A stretch of DNA of 64,000 bases from assembly GCA_900074725.1 (NCBI GenBank), contig LT598457.1, positions 1 through 64,000 of the forward strand. Reading direction: 5' to 3'. Shown one piece after another: positions 1-9,022 of this stretch. The notes below the pieces were generated by a model, which did no database searches, was not told the origin of the DNA, and saw only the letters and a list, made by a program, of their open reading frames with translations. The translations under genes and the position numbers were made by a program. The stretch's first letter is position 1. Each line of letters begins with the position of its first letter. The DNA comes from Lachancea dasiensis. Lineage: Eukaryota; Ascomycota; Saccharomycetes; Saccharomycetales; Saccharomycetaceae.

Positions 1-426
1 TATTTTATCTTTCTTCTTCTCCTCTCCCATCACCCTCCCCGCCCTGCCGTGAGCTTCCTAACTTTGCATTTTTATCTTTCTTCTTCCTTAACCTTCCTAT
101 CACACGACATCTATACTTCTCTCCCTAGCCATACCTAATCCGATTTCCAACGCCAATCCATTTTCATATTACCTCCCTCAACTCGACTTTCAGACCTAAA
201 ATCTCATTTTCGGCCCTTCCCTAACTCACGAAGCGGATGTGCAGAAAAGACCCAAAGACATGAAATGCACAAAAAAGACGACTGCTACTCTACCCACAGC
301 GCTCCCTCTCCTCCCTGACTCCTCCTCGCTCTGCTACACCGCCTCGAAATCCCCCACCCATACACGAGTACACTCCCACACCACACTATAACGTCCTTGC
401 TATCTTATACATCATTATATACGACA

Positions 427-1080
427 CGAACCTCGGCTGTTTAGACCCTCCAGATCTCGCCATTTTTTCCGCCCTCTCCTGAATGTTAAGCACTCAATCA
501 ATTCAGCACCGCCCAAAATAGCATTCCGCAGCTTTCCCTTGATGCAGCGCCCTGCTTTAGACTTGCCGGCCCCTCGCCATACGGTGCCTGGTCACGGGAG
601 CACTACGCCCTCATCATACCATCTTGATCACGTGACCACTGTGCCCATCCCTACCTCCTCGATCCTCCACCCAGACACCATCGTACCTCGGCTGTTTAGA
701 CCCTCCAGATTTCGCCATTTTTCCGCCCTCACCTGGATGTTAAGCACTCAATCGATTCGGCAGCTCCAAAAGTAGCGTTCCGCACTTCTCCTTGGGAGAG
801 CTCCCTGCTTCAGATCTGCCAGTCCCTGCCTACCATACACTGCCTGGTCATGGGAGCACTACGCCCGTTCCTACCGCCTCCACCCAGACACCATCGTACC
901 CCAGCAGTTAGACCCCTGAGGTTTCCACACTTCCCGCACTATTTTTCAACTTACGACCTCTATCATATTATGCACCCCAGGAGTAGCTCTAGAGTACCTC
1001 CAAATACGCCGCCCAGACTTGCACCACACTATAACGTCCTTACTTACTTCTAATATTACACCCGGACACCATCGTACCGC
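427..1080. repeat. Degenerate subtelomeric tandem repeat
   Basis: Stretches of this block recur with a spacing of roughly 210-255 bases. CCTCGGCTGTTTAGACCCTC occurs at 431 and again at 686. A decayed version follows the third CACCATCGTACC at about 890, and a fourth CACCATCGTACC lies near 1065. CACCACACTATAACGTCCTT also appears twice, near 381 and 1022. The units are imperfect, which points to old tandem amplification, as is common next to chromosome ends. No telomere repeats are visible at base 1, so the window starts inside the subtelomere. Bases 1-426 are pyrimidine-rich and show nothing else. Confidence 0.7.
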
Positions 1081-3610
1081 ACCCCCCTGGCGTACATCAC
1101 TGCCACCACCATGTACAGCGGCACACTCTGGTTGTCGCTCAGCTGCACGCCGACGCTCATCAGTCTCAGCCAGTGGGTAAACAGCTTCACCGCCGGCAAC
1201 TCCGGGAACCTCGTGTACACCGCCGAGCGAAACTCAAGGTTGTAAAACAATCCAAAATGACATCAGCTTGTACATGTACCACGCCACACTGACTTTCGGC
1301 GCCCGCCGCTCGCCCTTGACGTACACCCGGCGCTTCTCAAAGTCTTTGGCGCTGTTGTACAGGTACGCCATCTCCTGCTCGCCTTCAAACTGCGCCGGGA
1401 GGTACTCTTCTGTCACAGGAAAGTCACGCAGCCACGGCAGCTTGCGGCTGCGCCGTCTCAGCTGGACGCACTTCCAAGTCTCCCACGTAGGTGCGCTCGT
1501 GCACCGCTTCAACCTGCCGGCGTTGAATAAGCTGCGATCTCTCTGTCTTCCAGCATCTCCCATAGCCTGTTGTATTCCCTCTTGATCATGAGATCACCGC
1601 CGTCAAAGCCCGTCGGCCTCTGGATCCGCATACGCCGGTCTAGCAGCGCATGGTAGTTACGGTACACCCGCCGATACGCGCCCATCACTGTGTCCCGATT
1701 CATGGCAAACTCAATGAGCCAGCCGGGCAGCGTTTTCTCCATGCACAGGTGCAGCTCGTCCTCGTACTGATCTGGCGGTAGATTCCACTGAGAAAGGCCA
1801 ATTGCTCCTGCGTCCATACTACGCAGGCTCTGCTCATGTCCCTCTGGCCGCTCTGACCAGCAGAGGCACGACACGCGCGGCTGCAAGCATCCTGCGCACT
1901 GCTCCTCCGTGTTGTATCTGAAGAGGATGATGTTAGCAAAGTAGCGATGGTCGATGCCGTAGAGAGTCATGTCTCGGTGCTCCAGCCCAGTGAACCCAAG
2001 AAACTCAAACACACTAGCTTTCCCTTTGTACTTATCTCGCAAGAGCGATTTGAGCAGTGAAGTGCTCTGGGCGACGGTATCCCCTGGGGGAGAGGCCGAC
2101 CGGCCATCTTCGGAAGAGCTACTGAGAAACTCCCAGTCGTCAATAGGAGCTGCCGTACTAGTTGGCTGGTGTTTTTGTTTTTGCTTTGGGGGCCATCTTC
2201 ACAGCCCTCTTGGCGGTCCTCCCCTTGGCCCACCCCATTGAACAGCACTTGCCCACACAGCCGCCTGGTCTCCCCCGTCACACTATCAAAGCTCCCACAG
2301 CATCCCGCATGGCCCTCTTCCCCCTCCCCTCCTTGCGCAGCTCATAGTACTCGCAGATCTGCCGCGTAGGACACTTCGTATAGTCCATGTACATTGCACT
2401 GTCTCTCTTGTCCTTCCAGAACGAGTCGCTGTTCCACAGCGCTATCGCAATGCCGTGCTCCCGCACCCGTCCCACGCACTGGATGTACTCGGAAACCCTG
2501 GGCTCATAGTCGATCAGCAGCACCATCCGCAGCGATGCCACGTCGAGACCCTCCGCCACCAGCTTCGTGCCTATCAGCACATGCTGCCTCTCGTCGTGCA
2601 AAAACTGGTGCACACGCCGCACCTTCTCTTGTGTGTCAAGTCCCCCGTGGACATACGCTCCATTGAACCTCTGCTCGAGCTCCTTGAAAGCCTGCTCCAC
2701 TTGGTGTTTTCTGCCCAGCACCAGGACGGCCTTGGCTTTGGGCTCGTGCGCAAACAGGCGCTCCAGCAACGTCGCTGCTTGAGACACTCCATCTCCCTCC
2801 AGCCGCATCGCGTGCTTGTAGACGTGGGTCACTGCGGGCCGGCGAACGTAGTTCCGCAACTGGATGGGCACGTTCTTGAGTCGGCAATCCTCACCCTCTC
2901 CGCTCCAGGTGTGCTCAAGGTGCACACTGCCCCTGAACCCCAGCGTGCGCAGTGCTTTTGGAGCCGTGTTTTGAGCCCCCGTCGCGGTGACGAGAACCAC
3001 TCGCTCGAAGTGCTGTGTACGGCACAAATACAAAGGACACCATGCCATGATTCCGCCGTGCGTGGCAGATGAGTGAAAGCTGAAACAACAGGGTCTTGCC
3101 AAACCCGGTCGGGGCCTGGACTGCGACAACCTTGGGCCCACCCAGGTAGACATCCACACACGCCATACTCTGCTCAATGCTCTTAAAGACAAAGTCGCTA
3201 CCGTACAGCTCTTTGCCGGCCATGACCAGGTCCTCTGCGCTGCGCTCGTCGTGGACATACGCTCCATTGAACCTCCGCTTCTGAGCATCTGCCAACACCA
3301 CCTCCGGATCGCTCTCAAGCCCCAACCACCGTATCCACCGCTTGGAGATCTCCTCCTGCATGGAATATGCCGTTGAGTGGTCCACTCCCTCAAACGTGAA
3401 CTTGTCCACGCCGTACACTTGCATCCCTGTTTGCACCGAGTGTCCTGCCAGAAGCTCTGATGCAGCAATCCGCATGGGCTCCGTATCGCCTAGCTCGTCG
3501 CGGAGATACCGCCGCGTGACTGCAATCATCCCGTGTCTCATCTGGCGAAAGTTGAGTCTTTCGCGCGGCGCTGTAGTCTTGGGGTGCGGCTCGCAAACCA
3601 CACCATCCAC
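1056..3610 (-). pseudogene. Broken Y'-type subtelomeric helicase element
   Basis: Minus-strand frames across this block match, in order, the S. cerevisiae Y' element helicase (YRF1 family) as I remember it. The ATP-binding loop reads VQAPTGFGKTLLFQLSL, followed by VSFVFVPYT (compare VSFLFVPYT in Y'). Then come the C-terminal helicase motifs VLIGTKLVAEGLD and YIQCVGRVRE, the zinc-binding-looking block FLGFTGLEHRDMTLYGID plus CAGCLQPRVSCLCW, and a final FYNLEFR...VPLYMVVAV segment near 1060-1250. The matches are spread over several frames, so this copy is broken in more than one place. It cannot encode one full protein. Y' elements sit next to telomeres, which fits a chromosome end at the left of the window. 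The family role is helicase activity linked to telomere maintenance by recombination. Family assignment is confident; exact limits are not. Confidence 0.8.
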
Positions 3611-3639
3611 GTCACTGCCACCGTCATCTCGTCAGAATT

Positions 3640-3809
3640 GTATAAATACCAGGCCTTTGTTCATGTAACAGAGCCAATTCTAATGCCTAAAATAATCACG
3701 GAGAGATAAATAGAATTCCCCAGATCCAAGTAACTCATCTTACAATGACTATGTCCGACTTACAGGACAAATCTAGTGAGCTTACTACTAATGAGTCAGA
3801 TTCGCCTCA
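3640..3809 (+). mobile_element. Partial solo LTR, Ty-like
   Basis: From TATAAATACCAGGC to ATTCGCCTCA this matches the 3' part of the fuller LTR copy at 7168-7545 (opposite strand). It carries the LTR promoter TATA box and the ATG region that opens the element's first reading frame, as in Ty1-type LTRs. It is a fossil: partial, without internal coding region. It lies directly upstream of the Y'-like helicase relic. Family is most likely Ty1/copia, by analogy only. Confidence 0.7.
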
Positions 3810-4174
3810 ATAGTAAGCCAGCGCACAGATTATCAATACTCACAATTATTTTTTCTGATCGGCGGTCGAATCAACATTTTTGTGGTCCTTTAATCGGCAA
3901 CAGCAATCGGTTTCGATAAAATGCTTAATTAGCGAGCATAAAATACAAGTGACACCCATGATGACGAAGGATTTAGAGAGAAGGACTACCCTCGCTCCGC
4001 CGATGACTTGAGGGAAGGTTCAGGTGTGGAAGCTACCTCCAATGTTCACCACGAGAGGCCACGAAACCTACCTCTAAAACTTAAATGCACTATGCTGACA
4101 TTCAGCGCAATTACGTAGAATAGCCTTGAAGTTTACAGCCCTTGATTCCATTCTTCTGAACAATCAAAGTCACC
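3810..4174. other. Spacer without recognisable gene
   Basis: AT-rich spacer between the LTR fragment and the aminotransferase remnant. I see no convincing ORF or RNA gene. A TGATGA at 3964 has no matching box D plus closing stem. Confidence 0.5.
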
Positions 4175-4618
4175 ATGTCAAATAAACAACTCGGCAATAA
4201 CGACAGGTTCCAGGTAGGAGTCAGACTTGGATGGATAGTTTCACAAGACTTGCAATCATTGGAAAATGCTCCATCCAGAAAAGACTATAATATCGTTTTG
4301 GTGACCATGGTAGAAGATGCAGTTTCCTGTTACACATTGTGCAAAGAAAACTTGGCGATCTTGAAAGAATTCGTCAGAAAATCTGAAGGCAAGTCCACGT
4401 TTGCTAATGAGCCGAAGAGTGGTTCGGTTTGTTTATTGCGAGCCAACAGCATAGGTGACACTATGAGGTTTGCTGCCAAGCTTGCCACTGTTTTAGCCGC
4501 CCCGGGAGAGTGCTTTGGAATACCTGGTACTCTACGGATCGGATATGGTAATTCTAAGACTGAACTGTTAGAGGCACTCAAAATTATTACGTTAGCTTAT
4601 GAGCAGCATTTCAATTGA
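4175..4618 (+). pseudogene. Truncated class I/II PLP aminotransferase (C-terminal part)
   Basis: A 147-residue ORF. It reads like the C-terminal 40% of a PLP-dependent aminotransferase of the aspartate/aromatic fold (Aminotran_1_2). Early in it lies GVRLGWIVS, the segment that normally follows the PLP lysine loop. The end, PGECFGIPGTLRIGYGNS, contains the conserved arginine segment that binds the substrate carboxylate. Family members are about 370-400 residues, so the N-terminal two thirds, including the PLP-binding lysine, are absent. An in-frame stop lies just upstream of the ATG. The closest sequences I can recall are bacterial-style aminotransferases, not the S. cerevisiae ones. It may be a relic of a transferred subtelomeric gene. 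It could still be expressed, but catalysis is very unlikely. Confidence 0.65.
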
Positions 4619-5084
4619 GCCGAGCATTCTTAAAGAGAGAATGGGGAGTGTTGCCAGCTTTACCACCCCTCTCGACCAAGAGCGAAGCTTTCGCTCCAGG
4701 CTGCCTAGTATATACTTGGACTTCACAGAAATTACAACGTAAAAGAACACCTGTCTTCACATGCAGTTTGAACCAGAAATGCCCCAGCATAAAAGACCGC
4801 TTGGCAAATTTTCACCTGGATTCCAGTTGAGCATATCATTAGCAGATACCCAAGTTCTTGTGTTAGGGACTACGTCTGCATTCCGCTAATAGCCACACCT
4901 CGCCTGTATGTGTTTCATGAAGTACAGGCCGGGCAGTCCTGCCAAAGAGAGTGGGACTGGGTTAGTGATAAGGTCACCCAGCTTGGTAATCAATACAATA
5001 CCAATATTTTATTCGTATGTTGATAACAATTAAAGCATAATAAAATATTAAACATTTCCGAGATTAAGGTCAATTGATAGTAGT
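4619..5084. other. Spacer, nothing recognised
   Basis: Spacer between the aminotransferase fragment and the 3' end of the aldo/keto reductase. The short open frame at 4615-4830 runs on from the remnant's stop and resembles nothing I know. AT-rich sequence near 5000-5060 probably serves 3'-end formation of the reductase gene. Confidence 0.5.
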
Positions 5085-6209
5085 TCAATCGAGAGCCAAT
5101 TGAGCTGAACAGGCGGTGAAGAAAGGAATCTCTCCTGTAATGGATGGATCTGGGCCTATGGCGTTGTGTGGAAACCCAGCTTCAAATGGTAGTGCTTCTT
5201 CTAAGAATTCTACTTCATCCTTGGTCAACTTGATACTGAGAGCCGCTATATTTTGTTCAAGATGCCGTGTGTTTCGACCTCCAATTAAAGGATATACACG
5301 AGACGTTTTAGATCTCACGTATGCAAGAGCAATAGCAGCGATACTCTGACCGTGCTGGCGGGCAACCTTGTCAAGCGCCTCACTTATTTTAAGCTCGTTT
5401 TCCGTTTGTTCAGAAGATTTGCCAAAGGTCCGCATCTTTCCTCCTTGCTTCTTTTTCTCCTCGAGAGCCTCGGCGGTCAAAAAACGTCCACCGCCCAAAA
5501 CGTCCCATGGAACAAGTGCCATTCCAAACTTTTTTGCCATAGGTATAATCTCGCGTTCAAAATCTCTAACCATGACATTCCAGCGTCCCTGGTAGACACA
5601 GAACGGAGTTTTACCATGGGCATTTGCGTAAGTGTTTGCAGCTGAGACCACCCAAGCAGGCGCATCGGAAATCCCGAGATAAAGAACTTTGCCCTGTTGA
5701 ACCAGAATATGGAGACTGTCCATTACTTCTTCGATTGAGGATAAATGGTCCCAATAGTGAACGTAAAGAATATCAATCCAATCTGTTTTTAACTTACAGA
5801 GTGAATCACGGATACTTACATGTAGGCATCTCTTGTGATTGCCAGAAAAATTCGCACTCCTGTTCTTGCCGATAGCATGCGCCCTGTAGTCCGACGTATA
5901 CTTCGTTGCTATCACCATCTGATCGCGATTTTTCCTAGACGCCATCCAATCTCCAATCCATTCTTCCGATTCTTGGTTTTGGTATGCATTGGCAGTGTCG
6001 ATAAAATTGCCGCCCGCCTCGTAGAATGCGTCCAATAGCTTAAAAGACTGTTCTTTGTCCATAGAGCCCATCTGATCTTCCCATGCCTGCCCCACAGACA
6101 TAGCACCGAGGACTAGAGGGGAAACCCTTATTCCTGCATTTCTTGAGAGGACGCGATACCTTCCAAGTTCAGTTGATGGTTGCGGAGCTATGCTGAAAAC
6201 CTCTTCCAT
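5085..6209 (-). CDS. Aryl-alcohol dehydrogenase-like aldo/keto reductase
   Basis: NADPH-dependent aldo/keto reductase of the yeast AAD group (AAD3/AAD14 relatives), which reduces aromatic aldehydes to alcohols. The protein aligns almost end to end with S. cerevisiae Aad14: LGRYRVLSRNAGIRVSPLVL at the start, the catalytic-Tyr segment DTANAYQNQESEEWIG, KTDWIDILYVHYWDH, QQGKVLYLGISDAPAWVVS, and YVRSK..PLIGGR near the nucleotide site. The start at 6209 (MEEVFSIAP, 374 residues) is chosen by that alignment. The frame is open further upstream, with an in-frame ATG at 6245 and a GTG at 6272. It looks intact. AAD genes are typically subtelomeric and variable in copy number, which fits its place between two Y' relics. 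A cytosolic stress or aldehyde-detoxification role is inferred from the family. Confidence 0.9.
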   Translation of the reverse strand: MEEVFSIAPQPSTELGRYRVLSRNAGIRVSPLVLGAMSVGQAWEDQMGSMDKEQSFKLLDAFYEAGGNFIDTANAYQNQESEEWIGDWMASRKNRDQMVIATKYTSDYRAHAIGKNRSANFSGNHKRCLHVSIRDSLCKLKTDWIDILYVHYWDHLSSIEEVMDSLHILVQQGKVLYLGISDAPAWVVSAANTYANAHGKTPFCVYQGRWNVMVRDFEREIIPMAKKFGMALVPWDVLGGGRFLTAEALEEKKKQGGKMRTFGKSSEQTENELKISEALDKVARQHGQSIAAIALAYVRSKTSRVYPLIGGRNTRHLEQNIAALSIKLTKDEVEFLEEALPFEAGFPHNAIGPDPSITGEIPFFTACSAQLALD

Positions 6210-6536
6210 TGTCGATTTATGATGACGCAAGCCCTTGAGTTCCATAATACAAGCAGAGACGTTCACTGACACAGTTTACTCTCTATATATCCGCTCCAAT
6301 GATTACAAATACGACACAAAAGGGTACTCTCACCCCTATGCCAAAAACATCTAGAATTGGTGACCTTGCATTGCACAAGCTCTCATGTTCGTGAATTCAA
6401 AGGGCTTTTGCAGTCAAGATTGCTGCAAAAACGTAAGGTGGTCCTAATAGAATTCCTTTTGCATGCACAGCTCAAGCGGGCTGTTGATACTAGGGACGTG
6501 CTTCATAATATCACAGTTTCACTTTTTGAGCTATCT

Positions 6537-6622
6537 CCAACCTTCGCAATTTCGTACAGCGCTATCTAATCGCTGCTGCGAAGGTTGGCAATTTACATAG
6601 TTAAGGGCTGCGCGAAGGTTGG
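6537..6622. repeat. Threefold GCGAAGGTTGG motif upstream of the reductase
   Basis: CCAACCTTCGCA at 6537-6548 is repeated in perfect inversion as TGCGAAGGTTGG at 6577-6588, and GCGAAGGTTGG comes again at 6612-6622. Three copies within 90 bases, about 330-410 bases upstream of the aldo/keto reductase start, look like a cluster of protein-binding sites. I do not recognise the factor. Confidence 0.5.
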
Positions 6623-6657
6623 CATTCCTTGTACAAACAGATCAGCGTCAGGAAATA

Positions 6658-6871
6658 TGTGACACAGTGGTACAGGATGATAGTACACAACTAGGGCCAT
6701 ACAAATTGATTTACCTTCTCTGTTCAGGCAACTGAACCAACTCTAAGCCTAAAGTAATCACAGAAAGATATATAGAACTCCCTAGATCCAAGTTACTCAC
6801 CTTACAATGACTACGTCCGACTTAAAAGATACATTCTGTAAGCTGTCTACTAATGAATCAGATTCGCCTCA
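6658..6871 (+). mobile_element. Partial solo LTR, plus orientation
   Basis: Starts TGTGACACAGTGGTAC and ends GATTCGCCTCA, matching both ends of the copy at 7168-7545. It is shorter than that copy. Similarity to the other copy continues a few bases upstream (ATCAGCGTCAG at 6641), so the 5' limit is uncertain. It is an old fossil with no internal region attached. Confidence 0.7.
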
Positions 6872-6872
6872 T

Positions 6873-6960
6873 GGATAGAATTCTCTATCCATGTCACTCA
6901 TCTTACAATGTCTATGAACAACGTACAAGACAAATTCAGTAAGCTTTCTACTGATGGGTC
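6873..6960 (+). mobile_element. Second LTR 3'-end fragment in tandem
   Basis: Directly after the preceding LTR, the 3' part of the same LTR type recurs (CTCATCTTACAATGTCTATG ... AAGCTTTCTACTGATG). This copy has drifted more, so it is probably an older insertion or a local duplication. Confidence 0.55.
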
Positions 6961-7167
6961 ACATTATACCTTTCGCCAGAACATTAGATATCGCGCGCTT
7001 TAGCATCCGTTTCAACGCTGATCTCGATAACCTTCTCAATCCCTTCAATAACACAAGAAGGTTGAGCTAATAGCAACTCTTTCTCTTCCCTTTGTTGCTT
7101 TCCCGTGGAAATGTTCCATAGTTTGCGTAGTGTGTCTCTGCTCTGGTAAACTGGCATTAGAATTTAT
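6961..7167 (-). mobile_element. Possible internal remnant next to the minus-strand LTR
   Basis: This stretch follows the 3' end of the minus-strand LTR in the direction of its transcription, so it may be leftover gag-side internal sequence of that element. A short open stretch is visible, but it resembles no retrotransposon protein that I can name. It could equally be unrelated subtelomeric DNA. Confidence 0.3.
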
Positions 7168-7545
7168 TGAGGCGAATCTGATTCATCAGTAGAAAGCTTA
7201 CTAAATATGTCTTGTAAGTCGGACATAGTCATTATAAGATGAGTAACTTGGATCTAGGGAATTCTATTTATCTCCCCGTGATTATTTTAGGCATTAGAGC
7301 TGGTTTAGTTACCTGAACAAGAGCCTGGTATTTATACACTCGGTGAGTCTGGTCAACACAACTATTAATCACCCGTTCTAGATTGTTCTGTTATCCATAG
7401 ATTGCGGCCCAATGCCGTACGCTGTCGATAACTTATCAATCGCCAATTTCATTGGACTACAGTTGTTCTCTTCGGTTTGTCTTAGCTTGTAGCTCTATTT
7501 GTATGGCCACTGTTGTGTACTATCATTCTGTACCACTGTGTCACA
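7168..7545 (-). mobile_element. Solo LTR, fullest copy, minus orientation
   Basis: About 378 bases on the minus strand, from TGTGACACAG to GATTCGCCTCA, with TG...CA ends. It has the LTR TATA box (TATAAATACCAGGC) and a downstream ATG region. No clean 5-base target duplication is visible at these limits. The flank ATCAGCGTCAG is shared with the plus-strand copy at 6641, so the LTR may start slightly further out or the pair may have arisen by local inversion. Solo state and drift between copies suggest an old family with no intact element in this window. Confidence 0.7.
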
Positions 7546-7561
7546 TATTTACTGACGCTGA

Positions 7562-8700
7562 TTATGCGCACATCATCATCAGTTTCCTCACATTATTCCC
7601 AACATAAACAATCTGCGACAGCCATTGATAGTGGTACTTAGCTTCTTCTTGAGAGGAGATGTGTGCTGCTCCTTTGCTGGGGGAGTCTCCGGGGTAGGGG
7701 CTAGGGGAGGGTGGCCATGTGGTGAGTTCAGGGTCACAGGCGAGAGGCGTTCGAGGGGAGTCCCAATCGTCACCTCTCCATCCAGTTGACCACTTACCAG
7801 AGTTTGTCCTATGCCATACACAGAGCCGTGGATGGGCTGTGCGATGTTGGTGACGTATGACTGTCCCTCCTGCTACTGTCCTCCCTCCCCTGACTGTGCC
7901 TTTCCTAGTCCATAAAACTCGCATGTCGCTCGCTCCGAGCTGAATACACGAATCGACTCCTTGTACAAACACTTTTAATGCCACAGCGATATGCACTCCC
8001 CGGTGCTTCTCAACCGTCCCGCCATCTGGATATATGTCGGCACACTCGGCACGTACCCAAGCATGAGAACCAGCCGTATCTCTGGAAGGTCAATTCCCTC
8101 ACAGACCAGTTTCGTCCCCATAAACACACGGTATCCTCCCGCTTGGCACCCATGGATCCCCTCCACCTCCTTCCTAGTCTCCAGATCCCCGTGCACCCAT
8201 ATTTGGGGGTGCTCTACAGTCCTTGCAAAGACCTCCCCTCCCGCTTTCTCGCCTATCACCATGGCCACCGTCTGACGAGCCACCTCATATACCTTCGAGG
8301 ACTCCACCTTCTCAAATGTCTTTCGCACATTCTGCAGTGGCGGCAGCGTCATCAAGGTCCACACGTATGCCTCCTCGTTCATGTGTAGACACTTCAACAC
8401 CCGGCGCATGCCCGTGGTCCCGGCTGTCGCAGTCATCAGTACCACCTTCCAGAACAGTAAAACGGCACCAGCGGGCTCCCCTTCAAGGCCACCCTTCTAA
8501 ACTCCTTTTCCTCGTACATATTGTGACACGCGTCAATCACCACCATGCCCAAGTAAGTTCCCGTGATGGAAGACCCCACTTGGCAAGGAGTCGTCGCAGG
8601 TCATGTTTCCCTAAATCGTCAAACGTATCCACATACACATGCTCAAAAGCGAAGTTCCCGTGCGTTTCACAGCTCCTTCTTAATCCTAGAGCCGCATGCT
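7562..8700 (-). pseudogene. Second Y'-type helicase relic
   Basis: Minus-strand frames show a diverged second copy of the Y' helicase core. A degenerate DEAH-like stretch (VVIDACHN, about 8550) is followed by LMTATAGT, then VFMGTKLVCEGIDLPEIRLV and YIQMAGRLRSTGE, the C-terminal helicase motifs. The same motifs in the telomere-proximal copy read VLIGTKLVAEGLD and YIQCVGRVRE, so the two are clearly different lineages and not a recent duplication. The frame is broken and both ends are missing. The two copies share orientation and flank the reductase and LTR cluster, which suggests old subtelomere exchange. Confidence 0.7.
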
Positions 8701-9022
8701 TCCTATACACCTGCTCGTCCCACTTCCCATTTCAAATAACAAGTCCTACCACATGGCGTGTCTAGCCTTCCAATTAGAAGTTTTATATCCAAACGTACAA
8801 AAGGGCATTATCTATAAGAAGTTCCATATTCAAATGTACAAAACGGCATTATCTATCGTGCCTAGTTCAATACCGCGACGCAGAATAGTCACGAAGAGAA
8901 AATCAAATAAAAATCAATGCGAACCACTCCCTAGAGTTCACTGAAACAAAGTTTTACAGCAAGTAAAAACCGATCTGGGAACGTAGCCTTAAAACGCGAA
9001 GTTTGGCTGACCGTTCCACATA
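8701..9022. other. Spacer, small direct repeat
   Basis: Between the helicase relic and the MFS gene. A short near-repeat is visible: TTTTATATCCAAACGTACAA around 8782 and CCATATTCAAATGTACAAAA around 8823, each followed by GGCATTATCTAT. Otherwise nothing is recognised. Confidence 0.5.

Noticed and set aside
3964-4110. TGATGA...CTGA pair as a second C/D snoRNA
   Set aside because: Flanking bases do not pair and no rRNA guide is recognisable.
7163-7550. Target-site duplication around the minus-strand LTR
   Set aside because: The 5-base flanks at the assumed ends (TTTAT and TATTT) do not match.
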